Shown here: positions 34,996-44,497 of the stretch, piece after piece
Position numbering within the stretch: the first letter of the stretch is position 1
Layout: every line of letters begins with the position of its first letter
Origin: Streptomyces sp. CBMA152
GTDB lineage: Bacteria; Actinomycetota; Actinomycetes; Streptomycetales; Streptomycetaceae
Reading direction: 5' to 3'
NCBI RefSeq assembly: GCF_014596475.1
Contig: NZ_MECJ01000031.1
Location: forward strand, 62,001-126,000
DNA: 64,000 bases
Translations under genes and position numbers: made by a program
Notes under the pieces: generated by a model
Told to the model about the DNA's origin: nothing
Database searches by the model: none
What the model saw: only the letters and a program-made list of their open reading frames with translations

Positions 34996-37047
34996 TCAGT
35001 CCTTGACCGGTGCCAGCTTGTCGATGACGTCCGGGTGGGCGTCCATCCAGTGGCGGGCGGACTCCTTCTCCTTGCCCGCACCGCCCTTTTGGATCTCGAC
35101 TTCGAGGGAGGCGAGCTGCTCCTCGGTGAGCTTGAAGTTCTTCAGCCAGCCGTTCAGCTCCGGGAAGTCCTTGGCGAAGTCCTTCTTGCCCACGGTGTGG
35201 ATCATGTCGCCCTCGCCCCAGGCGCCCTTGGGGTCCTTGAGCTTCTTCAGGTCGTGCTTGCCGTAGGCCCAGTGCGGCGACCACAGGGTGACGACGACCG
35301 GCTCCTTCTTCTGGATGGAGCGATCGAGCTCGGCCAGCATGGACGAGGTGCTGGAGGAGACGACCTCGTACTCGCCCTCCAGGCCGTAGTCCGTGAGGAC
35401 CTTCTCGTTGAGGGTCTTCATTATTCCGGTACTGGCCTCGATGCCGATGATCTTGCCGTTGAACTTCTTGCCCTGCCCCTTGAGGTCTTCGAGCGAGTCG
35501 ATGCCCTCGACGTAGGAGGGGACCGATAGCTCCAGGGAGGTGGGGCCGTACCAGGAGCCGATGTCCGTCAACTGGTCCTTGTAGCGGTCCCAGTAGTCCT
35601 TGTGTGTGTTCGGCAGCCACGAGTCGAATTGGACGTCCATCTGGCCCTGGGACAGGTCGGTGTAGAGCGGGCCCGGGTCGAGCTGCTTCACTTTCGGCTT
35701 GTAGCCGCGGTCCTCGAGGATGTTCTGCCACAGGTATGTGGTGGCGATGGCCTCGTCCCACGGGAAGTAGCCGAGGTTGACGGCCTTGCCCGCGTCCTTG
35801 CCCTGCTTCTTCGAGCCACCCGGGACCGTGACCGGGCCGTCCCCGGCCCCGTGGGATCCCTCCCGTACCTCGTTGGTGCCCGCCCACGGTTTCAGCACCG
35901 CGAGCCCGGCACCGATCAGGGCCAGGACGGTGACGAGTGACGCGAGGCCGACGGTACGGGGCCGATTGCGGCGTGGGGCGGGGTTTGCGGCGGGCGCGGG
36001 TCCGAACACGGGGGGCAGTGCCGGTGGCGGGGGAGCGGTCTGTGTTGGTTGCGCGGCGAGCATCGGCCCGGCGTCCAAGGCTGTCGGGACCGGGGCGGAC
36101 TGGCCTGCGTCCAACGTGGTTGGGGTCGGTCGTGTCTCCGGCCCGAAATCCAGCAACTGTGCCGCGTGCCGTCCGAGTTGGGCAAGGACTGCCCCCGGCA
36201 GCCAGACCCCGTCCGCGGAGCCATCCACGTCGTCGGCCGTGCGCTCGGCGATCTGCGCGGGCGAGGGGCGCCGACTGGGGTCCTTGTCGAGACAGTCCCG
36301 CACCAGCGGAAGCAGGCTTTCCGGCACGCCGGTCATATCCGGCTGTTCCTCGGCGATGCGGAAGAGGTGGGCGTTGAGGCCGCTGTCGGTGGCGCCGAAC
36401 AACAGGCGTCCGGTGGCGGCGTACACGAGGACCGCGCCCAGGCAGAACACATCGCTCGCCGGGCCGAGTTCGAGCCCGCGGACCTGTTCCGGGGACATGA
36501 AGCCGGGTGAGCCGATCAGCATGCCGGTGTGGGTGAGCAGGCTGTCGCCTCCCAGGCTGTCCAGAGCGCGGGCGATCCCGAAGTCGATGACCTTCGGGCC
36601 GTCCACGGTGATCAGGATGTTGGACGGCTTGAGATCGCGATGGAGCAGGCCCGCGTCGTGGACGGCCCCCAGCGCGAGCGCGAGCCGATTGGCGAGCACA
36701 CGCACCGTGTGCTCGGGCAGCGGCCCGAACTCGGTTCCCACCACACTGCCCAGGTCGGGCCCGGGGATGTACTGCGTCGCCACCCACGGCACGGCCGCCT
36801 CGGTGTCAGCGTCGAGCACACCGGCCGTCCAGTCCCCGCCCACCCGCCGAGCCGCGCCCACCTCGCGCGCGAACCGCTTGCGGAACTCGACGTTCTCGGC
36901 GTATTCGGCCTGCACGACCTTGACGGCGACGGTGCGCCCGCCGGCGGCGCGGGCGAGATAGACCCGACCCATGCCGCCCGCGCCCAGGCGGCCGATGAGG
37001 CGGTACGGGCCTATGAGCTCAGGGTCCTCGTTGATCAATTGGTCCAC
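34996..37047 (-). CDS. Membrane Ser/Thr protein kinase with extracellular glycine-betaine-binding (OpuAC) domain
   Basis: 683 aa from a GTG at 37047. Residues 1-275 are a Hanks-type kinase: G-loop IGRLGAGGMGRVY, VAVKVV Lys, catalytic LLHRDLKPSN, DFG in KVIDFGIARA, and APE-like MSPEQVRG. A Pro/Ala-rich linker (about 290-365) leads to one TM helix (VGLASLVTVLALIGAGLAVL, about 370-390). The outer part (about 415-683) is a ProX/OpuAC binding fold: VNLGYFPWDEAIATTYLWQN, MDVQFDSWLPNTHKDYWDRY, SLEDLKGQGKKFNGKIIGIE and VVVTLWSPHWAYGKHDLKKL, with aromatic residues typical of quaternary-amine cages. This suggests a kinase that senses an osmoprotectant directly. No transporter for it is adjacent. Confidence 0.93.
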   Translation of the reverse strand: MDQLINEDPELIGPYRLIGRLGAGGMGRVYLARAAGGRTVAVKVVQAEYAENVEFRKRFAREVGAARRVGGDWTAGVLDADTEAAVPWVATQYIPGPDLGSVVGTEFGPLPEHTVRVLANRLALALGAVHDAGLLHRDLKPSNILITVDGPKVIDFGIARALDSLGGDSLLTHTGMLIGSPGFMSPEQVRGLELGPASDVFCLGAVLVYAATGRLLFGATDSGLNAHLFRIAEEQPDMTGVPESLLPLVRDCLDKDPSRRPSPAQIAERTADDVDGSADGVWLPGAVLAQLGRHAAQLLDFGPETRPTPTTLDAGQSAPVPTALDAGPMLAAQPTQTAPPPPALPPVFGPAPAANPAPRRNRPRTVGLASLVTVLALIGAGLAVLKPWAGTNEVREGSHGAGDGPVTVPGGSKKQGKDAGKAVNLGYFPWDEAIATTYLWQNILEDRGYKPKVKQLDPGPLYTDLSQGQMDVQFDSWLPNTHKDYWDRYKDQLTDIGSWYGPTSLELSVPSYVEGIDSLEDLKGQGKKFNGKIIGIEASTGIMKTLNEKVLTDYGLEGEYEVVSSSTSSMLAELDRSIQKKEPVVVTLWSPHWAYGKHDLKKLKDPKGAWGEGDMIHTVGKKDFAKDFPELNGWLKNFKLTEEQLASLEVEIQKGGAGKEKESARHWMDAHPDVIDKLAPVKD

Positions 37048-37065
37048 GGTGGAAACCTATCCGAG

Positions 37066-37310
37066 GTGTGGATGTTCGGCGTTGTGGCCCTCCGCGACCA
37101 CCACGACCGCACCGGCATCGGCCTCATCCTCATCGGCATGCCCGGCATCGAAAAGCGCCTCGCCCGCTACCCCCAGCTCTACTCCCGCTTCGGCTTCGTC
37201 CACCACTGCAAACCCCTGAAACCGTCGACGTACAGGCCTTCGTCCTCGTCCGCCACCGGCCCCACCTCAACCTCCACGCCATCGATGACTTCCAGTGGGC
37301 AAGCGGGGGG
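37066..37310 (+). pseudogene. Fragment of a TniB-like AAA transposition ATPase
   Basis: The plus strand reads ALRDHHDRTGIGLILIGMPG, then IEKRLARYPQLYSRFGFVHH, then after a frame slip FVLVRHRPHLNLHAIDDF. The GMPGxEKRLARYPQLYSRxGFVH block is typical of AAA ATPases accompanying Tn7/Tn552-like transposases. Walker A is absent. It is a relic only. Confidence 0.55.
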
Positions 37311-37363
37311 TGGGCTGCTCATCCCCGGCGCCTGACGGGTTCCCAGCGTGGAATGCTGGGCCG

Positions 37364-37765
37364 ATGAGGTTGATCGGTAGCGACGGGCATGGTGTCGAGC
37401 TGGGCGTTGTGGGCTACCAGTTCCCCGCTGCGGCTGACCCGCGCCAGCGGCAGAGCTGGCTGATCGTCGAAGGGTCCGCCCACTGTCCGCAAGGGACGTG
37501 GTCGTTCCGCTGGCAGGCATTGACCGCAGACGACGCCGTCGAGTTGGCGCGATGGCTCGGCCGGGCGGCGGCCCACCCCTCCGGCTCCGAACACGACGAC
37601 AGCGGCCGACTGGACTTCACCGAGCCCAACTTGGCCTTCGCCTTCACCTGGACCGATCCGGGTCCGGTCGAACTGAGCGTCAGCCTGGACTTGGAGTTCT
37701 CGCCTCCCGGCAGGTCCTGGGCCGCGATGGCCAGACGCCGGGCGGCTTCGGCCCGCAGGCCGTGA
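37364..37765 (+). CDS. WapI-like immunity/hypothetical protein, C-terminally altered
   Basis: 133 aa from an ATG at 37364. The block MRLIGSDGHGVELGVVGYQF, WLIVEGSAHCPQGTWSFRWQ, LTADDAVELARWLGRAAAHP, LDFTEPNLAFAFTWTDPGPV resembles the WapI-type family of small cytoplasmic proteins, some of which are toxin immunity proteins. Relatives usually continue for 20-40 more residues with an acidic end; here the tail is Arg/Ala-rich (RSWAAMARRRAASARRP), suggesting a frameshift near 37710. There is no toxin gene nearby. Confidence 0.6.
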   Translation: MRLIGSDGHGVELGVVGYQFPAAADPRQRQSWLIVEGSAHCPQGTWSFRWQALTADDAVELARWLGRAAAHPSGSEHDDSGRLDFTEPNLAFAFTWTDPGPVELSVSLDLEFSPPGRSWAAMARRRAASARRP

Positions 37766-38221
37766 TCTCCGCGCCAGTGCGGTGAGGCGAACAGGCTGGT
37801 CAGGGTAGTGGTCTCGGGACAGGTGGCGAGCTCGATGCGATCTTCGTCGGGACGACGGGGACTAGAGCTGAGCGGGGACCGGGCAGTTGTCCGGCCTCGA
37901 CGTCCGCCTCGTTGACACGCGAGTTAGTCCGCCCAGGTCAGGTCACCCCTGACCGACTATCTTCGCTGTCAAAGGACACTCGTCATCAAGCTCAGCCGGA
38001 GATGCGCCCGCTGCCTCGTGAGACATCTAAAGATCTGGAGAACCGGGGTTCTCCAGATGCCTCAGAGTGTCTTGTTTCCCTGCTGCAGACGGGTTCGTCG
38101 CCATGGGCTGCGAGAAGCACGCCGTTCGCAGCAGCACGACCATCCACCTCTCGCAGTGCTCAGGGCTGCAGGTGCAGCCCCAGATGCCAGGGGGCATCCC
38201 CGCCTGCACGGTGATGCACGG
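37766..38221. other. Gap with no recognisable gene
   Basis: About 455 bases between the WapI-like gene and the left end of the ISL3 element. Nothing recognisable is present apart from a short inverted repeat near 38030-38060 (GGAGAACC/GGTTCTCC). Confidence 0.4.
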
Positions 38222-39951
38222 TGATGAGGATCTTTGGAATCGGGTGTGACCGCACTTCCGTGACGACTACGGCCGACGGTGGAATGCTGGATCGTTCCTC
38301 CTGGGCACGTCCAGTTCATGGTGGTAGATGCCTTTGAAGATGTGTTGCTTCCGGGGTCGGCGGTTCGGATTCGGCAGATGTGCGTCGCGGGGACGGTGCT
38401 CATGGTGGACGCGGTCGGCTGCGGCCGACCGGGCCGGTGCCCGGACTGCGGCGTTCGTGCCGCACGGGTCCACAGCCGCTACTGGCGCCACCTCTCGGAC
38501 CGGCCGACGGGCGGTCGGCAGATGGTGATCCGGCTTCTCGTGCGACGGTTCCGCTGTGACCAGCTGCTTTGCCCGAGACGGACGTTTGTAGAGCAGGTCT
38601 GGGGACTGAGCGAGGGCCGTAGGCGCTCGACACTCCCCATGCGCGATCTGCTGCGGGCCATCGCGGTCGAGCTGGGCGGCCGCCCTGGCCAACGCCTGTG
38701 CCATAAGCTCCTGTTGGCCGGGACCGGAGCCTGCTGCTCGGGCTGCTGGAGCCACCACCCGTGCCGGCCAGAGCACCGCGAGTGCTCGGCGTGGACGAGT
38801 TCGCCTTCCGCAAGGGCCGGACCTACGGAACCCTCCTGGTCGACGTGGAAAACTCGCTGCCCATCGACGTACTGCCGGACCGAGAGACGGCGACGCTCGC
38901 GGCCTGGCTGCGGACACATCCGGGCGCGGAGATCGTCTGCCGGGACCGGGCCACATCGTTCACCCGGGCCGTGCAGTAGGCCGCTCCAGCCGCGGTCGAG
39001 GTGGCTGATCGCTGGCACCTGCTCGCGAATCTGTCCGCCGCGGTGGAGAAAACCTGCCACCAGCACCGCGACTGCCTGCGCAAACACGCCGACCGGCACA
39101 ACGGCGGGCGCCCCGAGGCACCGGAGCCCAACATCGCCCCGCAGCCGGCCGCCCTGCCCAGAACAGCGATTGTCGTCCGCACCCGCCAACGTCACCAGGA
39201 CGTGCACGAGTTGCTCGACCAAGGCTGGACGATCAGCGCGATTGCCCGCCGTCTCCGCCTGGACCGCAAGACGGTACGCCGGTTCAAGAACACCGACCTG
39301 GACATCCTGATCGCCTCGGCCCGCGACCGCCGCCCCGGCCTGATCGATCCGTTCACCGCCTATCTGCAGGCCCGGTTCGCGGCCGGCTGCACCAGCCCGA
39401 TGCGGCTATTCCGCGAGATCTGCGAGCGCGGCTACGGCGGCAGCCGACACGTCGTCTGCCGCTACGTGGCCAGCATCCACGACGGCACCGCCATCCCCTC
39501 ACCGGCACCGATCGCCAGCCCACGCAAGATCACCGCATGGATCATGCGACGCCGTGAGACCCTGCGGGACGAGGACGCCGCCCGGCTCGACGAAGTCCGC
39601 CTCGCCTGCCCCGACATCGCTATGGCCTGCGACTTCGCCCGCGTCTTCGCTGAACTCGTCCGCAACCGCCGCGGCCATCTGCTGCTGGACTGGATCAGAC
39701 GGGCCGAGCAGGACGGCCCCAAGCCCATCCGGGGCTTGGCAGGATTCCTCCGCCAGGACCTCGACGCTGTTACTGCCGGGCTCACCCTCACCTACAGCTC
39801 CGGTGTTGTCGAAGGCCACGTCAACCGCATCAAGACGATCAAGAGGCAGATGTACGGGCGGGCATCGTTCCCCTTGCTACGGGCCAGAATCCTCGTCCGG
39901 CCGTAGTCGTCACGGAAGCGCGGTGACACCCAAAATCGCAGATCCCCATCA
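38222..39951 (+). mobile_element. Near-complete ISL3-family insertion sequence
   Basis: The ends are imperfect inverted repeats of about 54 bp: the left end 38222-38275 and the reverse complement of 39898-39951 agree in most positions. The inner 19 bases CTTCCGTGACGACTACGGC are identical at both ends. The body of about 1.73 kb carries one transposase frame (see the next entry). No clear target-site duplication could be identified by eye. Confidence 0.8.
38318..39906 (+). pseudogene. ISL3 transposase, disabled by a frameshift and an internal stop
   Basis: The reading from ATG 38318 (MVVDAFEDVLLPGSAVRIRQ) covers the N-terminal zinc ribbon (CPDCGVRAARVHSRYWRHLS; FRCDQLLCPRRTFVEQV). The frame slips near 38725 and continues with VLGVDEFAFRKGRTYGTLLV and LAAWLRTHPGAEIVCRDRAT. 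A TAG at 38977 interrupts the gene (AVQ-stop-AAPAAVEV). After it DRWHLLANLSAAVEKTCHQH, the HTH ISAIARRLRLDRKTVRRFKN and the terminal VVEGHVNRIKTIKRQMYGRA, LLRARILVRP are intact. With two corrections it would encode about 530 aa. Confidence 0.88.
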
Positions 39952-40385
39952 GCCCTGCCTCTGGCGGAGGGTTCCTCAACACGGTATGCCGGGGGTGTGG
40001 GCGAACACGCACCATGCGAGAGCGATCTGTCCGACGACCGGTGGGCCCTGGTGGAAGCGGAGTACGTGGAGACGAAGAACCTGGGCGGAGGACTGGACGA
40101 CCGCCCGTTCCACCTCCAGGTCGTCTGCTGACAGTGCCGAAGGGCCGCCGACCAGTACGCGGTGGCGGCCGGGACGAGGATGAACAACGCCTGCTGGGAT
40201 GCCCAGGGCTACAAGTCCTTTCAGGGCTCGTGGTCCCGTCGGCGCATCCCTTGTTCCTTGCGGGCGCGGAGCGGGGAGGAGCAGGTTTTCTTCGACGGGC
40301 TGGGTGACCTGCCCGGACCCCGGCTGACCGAATAGGTTTCACCCTTTGGGTGAGGCCGGGGGGACTACTCATGGAGCGTGGAGGT
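39952..40385. other. Gap with a short IS5/IS4-like fragment
   Basis: The plus strand near 40005-40130 reads CESDLSDDRWALVEAEYVET, resembling the SDLSDxRWALVEP start of IS5-type transposases, but homology ends quickly. The rest, up to the FtsW-like gene end, has a short open frame ending LPGPRLTE that I cannot identify. Confidence 0.35.
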
Positions 40386-41810
40386 CTATGCCGCTGTGGG
40401 TTCGCGTCGTCGTTGGGCGCTGTCGCTGATGCGGATCAGGAGGGCGACCATGAGCCAGTTGGCGACCATGGAGGAGCCGCCCTTGGCGAGGAAGGGCAGG
40501 GCCTTGCCGGTGAGGGGGATGAGGCCCATGACGCCGCCGGTGACGACGAAGACTTGGAGCAGGAGCGCGCCGGCCAGGCCGGTGGCGAGGAGTTTACCGA
40601 ACGGGTCGCGGGCCACCAGGGCTGTGCGCAGGCCGCGCTGGGCGAGCAGGGCGTACAGCAGGAGCACGGCCATGACGCCGGCCAGGCCGAGTTCTTCGCC
40701 GACGGTGGTGAGGATGAAGTCGCTGTTGCCGGCGAAGCCGATGAGGTCGGGGCGGCCCTGGCCCAGGCCGGTGCCGGTGATGCCGCCGCTGCCGAAGCTG
40801 AAGAGGGCTTGGCCGAGTTGTTCGGAGATGCCGGCTTTTTGTCCGGTGGGGGTGAAGGCGTCCATGGGGTGCAGCCAGGCGACCACGCGGCCGTGCACGT
40901 GCGGTTCCATCGAGCCGACGACGGCGGCGCCGACCACGGCCATGAGCAGGCCGCACACGACCCAGCTGGTGCGTTCGGTGGCCAGGTACAGCATGATCAC
41001 GAAGAGGCCGAAGAAGATCAGCGACGTGCCGAGGTCCCGCTCGAAGATCAGCACCAGCAGGCTGAGTATCCAGATGGTGACGATCGGGCCGAGCTGGCGG
41101 CCGGGCGGCAGTCGCATGCCGAGGAAGCGGCGGCCGGTCAGGGTCAGGGTGTCGCGGTTGACGGTGAGATATCCCGCGAAGAACACCGCGATCATGATCT
41201 TCACGAATTCACCGGGTTGCACCGACAGCGGGCCCAGCATGATCCAGCGCTTGGCGCCGAACTGGTCCGCGCCGAAGAAGGCCGGCGCCATCAGCAGCAC
41301 CAGGGCGACCGCCATGGTGACGTAGATGTACCGCTGCAGCCAGCGGTGATCGCGCAACACCACCAGCACCGCGATGCAGACGGCCATACCGATGACCGTC
41401 CACACCAGCTGGCCGCTGCCCGCCTGGGCGATCTTCAGGCGTGGCTTGGCCGCGTAGGTGAGGTCGAGGCGGTGCAAGAGCACCAGGCCCAGCCCGGTGA
41501 GCAGCAGCGCGAGCGGCAGGATCAGCGGGTCGGCCCGCGACGCCCACCGACGGATCGCCAGGTGAGGTACGAGAGCCAGCAGGGAGACGGCGACGGCGAA
41601 CCCGGCCAGCCCGGAGGGCAGCTGGCCCTGCATGGACAAGCCGGTGTAGACATAGCCGCCCACCGTGATCATGACCACGAAGCCGAGCAGCCATGCCTCG
41701 GTCCGCCGCCGGTTGGGCGCCTGGGCGAACGCCGCGAACGACATGGTGCGGCCGTGCTCGTCGTCGCGCTCCTCGGCCGGCGGCCAGGCCGTACTCCTCA
41801 GTCTCCCCAC
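40386..41810 (-). CDS. FtsW/RodA/SpoVE-family peptidoglycan glycosyltransferase (SEDS protein)
   Basis: 474 aa from a GTG at 41810 with GGAGG seven bases upstream. Ten or more TM helices match the SEDS family. Hallmarks include AKRWIMLGPLSVQPGEFVKI (the conserved Q-P-x-E-x-x-K loop), LIFERDLGTSLIFFGLF (conserved D in ExDxG) and GKALPFLAKGGSSMVANWLM (family signature PFxSxGGSS with A-K instead). Family members polymerise lipid II with a partner class B PBP; none is adjacent. It is divergent from the DUF6542-LCP operon, and the spacer holds a copy of the TTGC-N4-TTGCGCAA-type operator. Confidence 0.92.
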   Translation of the reverse strand: MGRLRSTAWPPAEERDDEHGRTMSFAAFAQAPNRRRTEAWLLGFVVMITVGGYVYTGLSMQGQLPSGLAGFAVAVSLLALVPHLAIRRWASRADPLILPLALLLTGLGLVLLHRLDLTYAAKPRLKIAQAGSGQLVWTVIGMAVCIAVLVVLRDHRWLQRYIYVTMAVALVLLMAPAFFGADQFGAKRWIMLGPLSVQPGEFVKIMIAVFFAGYLTVNRDTLTLTGRRFLGMRLPPGRQLGPIVTIWILSLLVLIFERDLGTSLIFFGLFVIMLYLATERTSWVVCGLLMAVVGAAVVGSMEPHVHGRVVAWLHPMDAFTPTGQKAGISEQLGQALFSFGSGGITGTGLGQGRPDLIGFAGNSDFILTTVGEELGLAGVMAVLLLYALLAQRGLRTALVARDPFGKLLATGLAGALLLQVFVVTGGVMGLIPLTGKALPFLAKGGSSMVANWLMVALLIRISDSAQRRREPTAA

Positions 41811-41938
41811 AGAAAACCCTCCACCCTGAACAGCCACACGTCCAGGAACATGCCCCACGGGCGGTCCGTGGCAGTAGCGCGCCGGAGGACGACGGGCGGA
41901 CCGAATCGGTTCCCGGGTGTGGCTCTCACCATAGACAC

Positions 41939-41962
41939 TTGCTGACTTGCGCGAGTCTGCAA
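41939..41962. promoter_or_regulatory. ArsR-type operator copy, FtsW / DUF6542-LCP spacer
   Basis: TTGC-TGAC-TTGCGCGA-GTCT-GCAA. Both outer half-sites are present, and the core differs from TTGCGCAA by one base. It is 128 bases from the FtsW-like start and 111 from the DUF6542 start. Confidence 0.7.
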
Positions 41963-42073
41963 CTATTGGCCCCCACGGTACGTCTCACTGGGCAGACAGC
42001 GCAGGCCGAGGGCGGGACGGGCGGCAGGAGAGCCACCGGCACACCGGCCGGGCGGACAGGCGAAAGCGGGCAT

Positions 42074-42628
42074 ATGCGGGAGCGACAGACACAAGCGGCA
42101 CGAAGCGGTCCGCTGACCCGGCACGGCCGGGACGCTGGGCATCCGTCCCGGCAGGTGCCGCCGCCTCCGGGAGGGCGAGCTACTGCCTCGGGGGCCGGGC
42201 CAGACGAACCCGTGCGTTCGCGACGTGCGGGCGGTGCTTCTGCCGTCCGGCGGCCTGCTCATGGCGTGGTGGCCGCGGCGCTGGTGGTGCCGGTGTTGCT
42301 GGGGGCTGGTGTGGACGACGTGCTGGGGCACCGACCGGGCTGGGGCATGGCGGTCGGAGCGGTGGTAGGGGCGGTGTGGGCAGCGCTGGGGGCGGCCCGT
42401 CGTGAGGTGCTGTGGTGGGTGGCACCGCTGCCGGCCCTGGTGGTGGCCGCGGTCACCGCCGGTGTGGCGGTGATCTCGGGTTCCAGCGGAAAGACGATGA
42501 CGACCCGGCTGGTGTGGTGGGCGGTGTCCGCCTTCCCGGCGATGGCGGCCGCCGAGTGCGCGGTCGTGGTGGTGGCGGTGGTGTGCGGGGTGCGTTCCTC
42601 GCGGAGCGGGAGGCGTAGCCATGCGTGA
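42074..42628 (+). CDS. DUF6542-type membrane protein
   Basis: 184 aa from an ATG at 42074. A hydrophilic Pro/Arg-rich N-terminus of about 70 residues precedes four hydrophobic helices (GVVAAALVVPVLLGAGVDDV, MAVGAVVGAVWAALGAARRE, LWWVAPLPALVVAAVTAGVA and FPAMAAAECAVVVVAVVCGV). The composition and layout match the DUF6542 family of actinobacterial proteins that often sit beside cell-wall genes. Its stop overlaps the LCP start by 8 bases, so the two are co-translated. Confidence 0.7.
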   Translation: MRERQTQAARSGPLTRHGRDAGHPSRQVPPPPGGRATASGAGPDEPVRSRRAGGASAVRRPAHGVVAAALVVPVLLGAGVDDVLGHRPGWGMAVGAVVGAVWAALGAARREVLWWVAPLPALVVAAVTAGVAVISGSSGKTMTTRLVWWAVSAFPAMAAAECAVVVVAVVCGVRSSRSGRRSHA

Positions 42629-44177
42629 GAAGCCCAAGCCGGGCCGGCCCGGCATAGCGCGGCGTGCGGCCGGCTCGTCGGCGCGCGCCAGTTCACGCCC
42701 CGCGGGGTGGGTGCTGGCGCTGCGCACGATGGTGTGGGCGACCTCCGCCGTGGTGATGATCGCGTGCGGGGTGACCTGGTTCGCGTACCACTCGCTCACC
42801 AGCGGCCTGACCACCTCCGACGCCCTGGACGCGGTGAAGAAGAAGGCGCCCCCGCATCTGGACAACTCGGTGAACCTGCTGCTGGTGGGGCTGGATTCCC
42901 GCAAGGACATGAACGGCAACGATCTGCCCAAGCAGTTCGTCCAGGACCAGCTGCACGCCGGCTCCAGCGAGATCGGCTACTACAACACCAACACCCTCAT
43001 CCTGATGCACATCCCGGCGGACGGCGGGAAGGTCAGTGCCTTCTCGATCCCGCGGGACGACTACGTGCAGACTCTCAACGGCGACGGCTCATCCCAGGGT
43101 GAGCACAAGATCAAGGAGGCGTACGCCAACGCCTACACCGGCGCCCACGACCGGCTCGCGCAGCAGGGAGTCAAGGGCGCGGACCTGGAAGGCAAGAGCA
43201 GGGAAGCCGGCCGGGAGGCCACCCTTGCCACGGTCCAGGACTTCACCGGAGTGGCCATCGACCACTTCGCCGAGGTCAACCTGCTCGGTTTCTACGACAT
43301 CGCCAAGGTGCTCCAGCCGATCACCGTCTGCCTCAAGCATCCGGTCAAGGACCACTACTCCGGCGCCGACTTCCCCGCCGGGGTGCAGCAGCTCAACGCC
43401 AAGCAGGCACTCGCCTTCGTGCGCCAGCGCCACGGCCTGGACGCGGGGGACCTGGACCGCACCCGGCGCCAGCAGGCGTTCATCTCCACCGTCACCCATC
43501 AGCTCAAGAGCCAGGGCGTCTGGCGCGATCTCGGCAAGCTGCAGGGCCTGTTCGGTGTGGTGAAGAAGGATGTCGTGCTGGACAGTTCGTGGAACGTGCT
43601 GGACTTCGCCCAGCAGGCGCCCAACCTGACCGGCGGCAATGTGGTGTTCCACACCCTGCCCATCACCGGGTTCGCCATGCGCAAGGGCGAGGACGTCAAC
43701 CTCGTCAACCCGGAAAAGATCAAGGAGATCGTCCAGCAGGCTTTCGGCCCCAGCCCCTCGGCGTCGGCGTCGGTCTCGGCTGACGACAAGCTGGGCGCGA
43801 AGGCCGCACCGGCCACCGTGGATGTACGCAACGGCAACGGCACCACCGGCCTCGCCGACACCGGGCTCAAAGCGCTCACCGACCTCGGCTACACCGCAGG
43901 CGACACCGGCAACGCCCCGCTCCAAGCACACACCACCGTGGTCTACGGCAGCGGCGCCCAGCAGGCCGCCCAGCAAATCGCCGCGCGCCTCAAGACCGGC
44001 CCGGCCACCGCGAGTTCGAGCGTCCCGGCCGGACACGTCCGCGTCATCCTCGGCCACAACTACACACCCCCCAGCAGCCAGACCAAGGATCCCGCCCCCC
44101 AACCGTCGGCGTCCGCATCAACCGACGACTCCTCGGGACCCGCGGTCAAGGCGGGCGGGGTGCCCTGCGTCAACTGA
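42621..44177 (+). CDS. LytR-CpsA-Psr (LCP) family cell-wall glycopolymer ligase
   Basis: 518 aa. A basic N-terminus and one TM helix (MVWATSAVVMIACGVTWFAY, about 38-57) place the rest outside. The LCP domain (about 85-320) shows NLLLVGLDSR, NTNTLILMHIPADGGKVSAF, the SIPRDDYV catalytic Arg-Asp motif, and ALAFVRQRHGLDAGDLDRTR with the second Arg cluster. A LytR_C domain follows (VDVRNGNGTTGLADTGLKAL). The tail is Pro/Ser-rich. Family members attach teichoic acids or other glycopolymers to peptidoglycan. It overlaps the DUF6542 gene and ends before a strong terminator. Confidence 0.94.
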   Translation: MREKPKPGRPGIARRAAGSSARASSRPAGWVLALRTMVWATSAVVMIACGVTWFAYHSLTSGLTTSDALDAVKKKAPPHLDNSVNLLLVGLDSRKDMNGNDLPKQFVQDQLHAGSSEIGYYNTNTLILMHIPADGGKVSAFSIPRDDYVQTLNGDGSSQGEHKIKEAYANAYTGAHDRLAQQGVKGADLEGKSREAGREATLATVQDFTGVAIDHFAEVNLLGFYDIAKVLQPITVCLKHPVKDHYSGADFPAGVQQLNAKQALAFVRQRHGLDAGDLDRTRRQQAFISTVTHQLKSQGVWRDLGKLQGLFGVVKKDVVLDSSWNVLDFAQQAPNLTGGNVVFHTLPITGFAMRKGEDVNLVNPEKIKEIVQQAFGPSPSASASVSADDKLGAKAAPATVDVRNGNGTTGLADTGLKALTDLGYTAGDTGNAPLQAHTTVVYGSGAQQAAQQIAARLKTGPATASSSVPAGHVRVILGHNYTPPSSQTKDPAPQPSASASTDDSSGPAVKAGGVPCVN

Positions 44178-44225
44178 CGGGCCGGCGCAGGAGGGGGAGT
44201 CCACGGTCCCCTCTGGTGAGGTGTG

Positions 44226-44262
44226 GGGGAGGCGGCAGCCGCGTTCGGTCTGCCGCCTCCCC
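44226..44262 (+). terminator. Strong hairpin terminator after the LCP gene
   Basis: GGGGAGGCGGCAG at 44226-44238 and CTGCCGCCTCCCC at 44250-44262 form a perfect 13-bp GC-rich stem with an 11-base loop. Confidence 0.8.
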
Positions 44263-44405
44263 GTCCGCCTGCACATCGTCTGGGCGCTGCTCCACCGCAC
44301 TCGGCACCGGCTCGCCGTACCCCAGCCCGCTGGCGCGCCCCGGCAACGTCGGCCGCCGCTTCGACCCCATCGAGGCCACGTAAGGCGACTGCAGAGACCC
44401 CACAC

Positions 44406-44429
44406 CCGCACACTTGCGCAACTGTTAAA
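44406..44429. promoter_or_regulatory. ArsR-type operator copy upstream of tatB
   Basis: The core TTGCGCAA is at 44414-44421, followed by CTGT and a weak right half TAAA; the left half is also weak (CCGC). It is 68 bases upstream of the tatB start, a usual promoter position. Confidence 0.55.
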
Positions 44430-44497
44430 GTGTTAGGGCGCGTGCCACCCTGCTTCGTCGACGGTGTCCGGGCTTTGATCGATCAAGGAGCGAGCGG

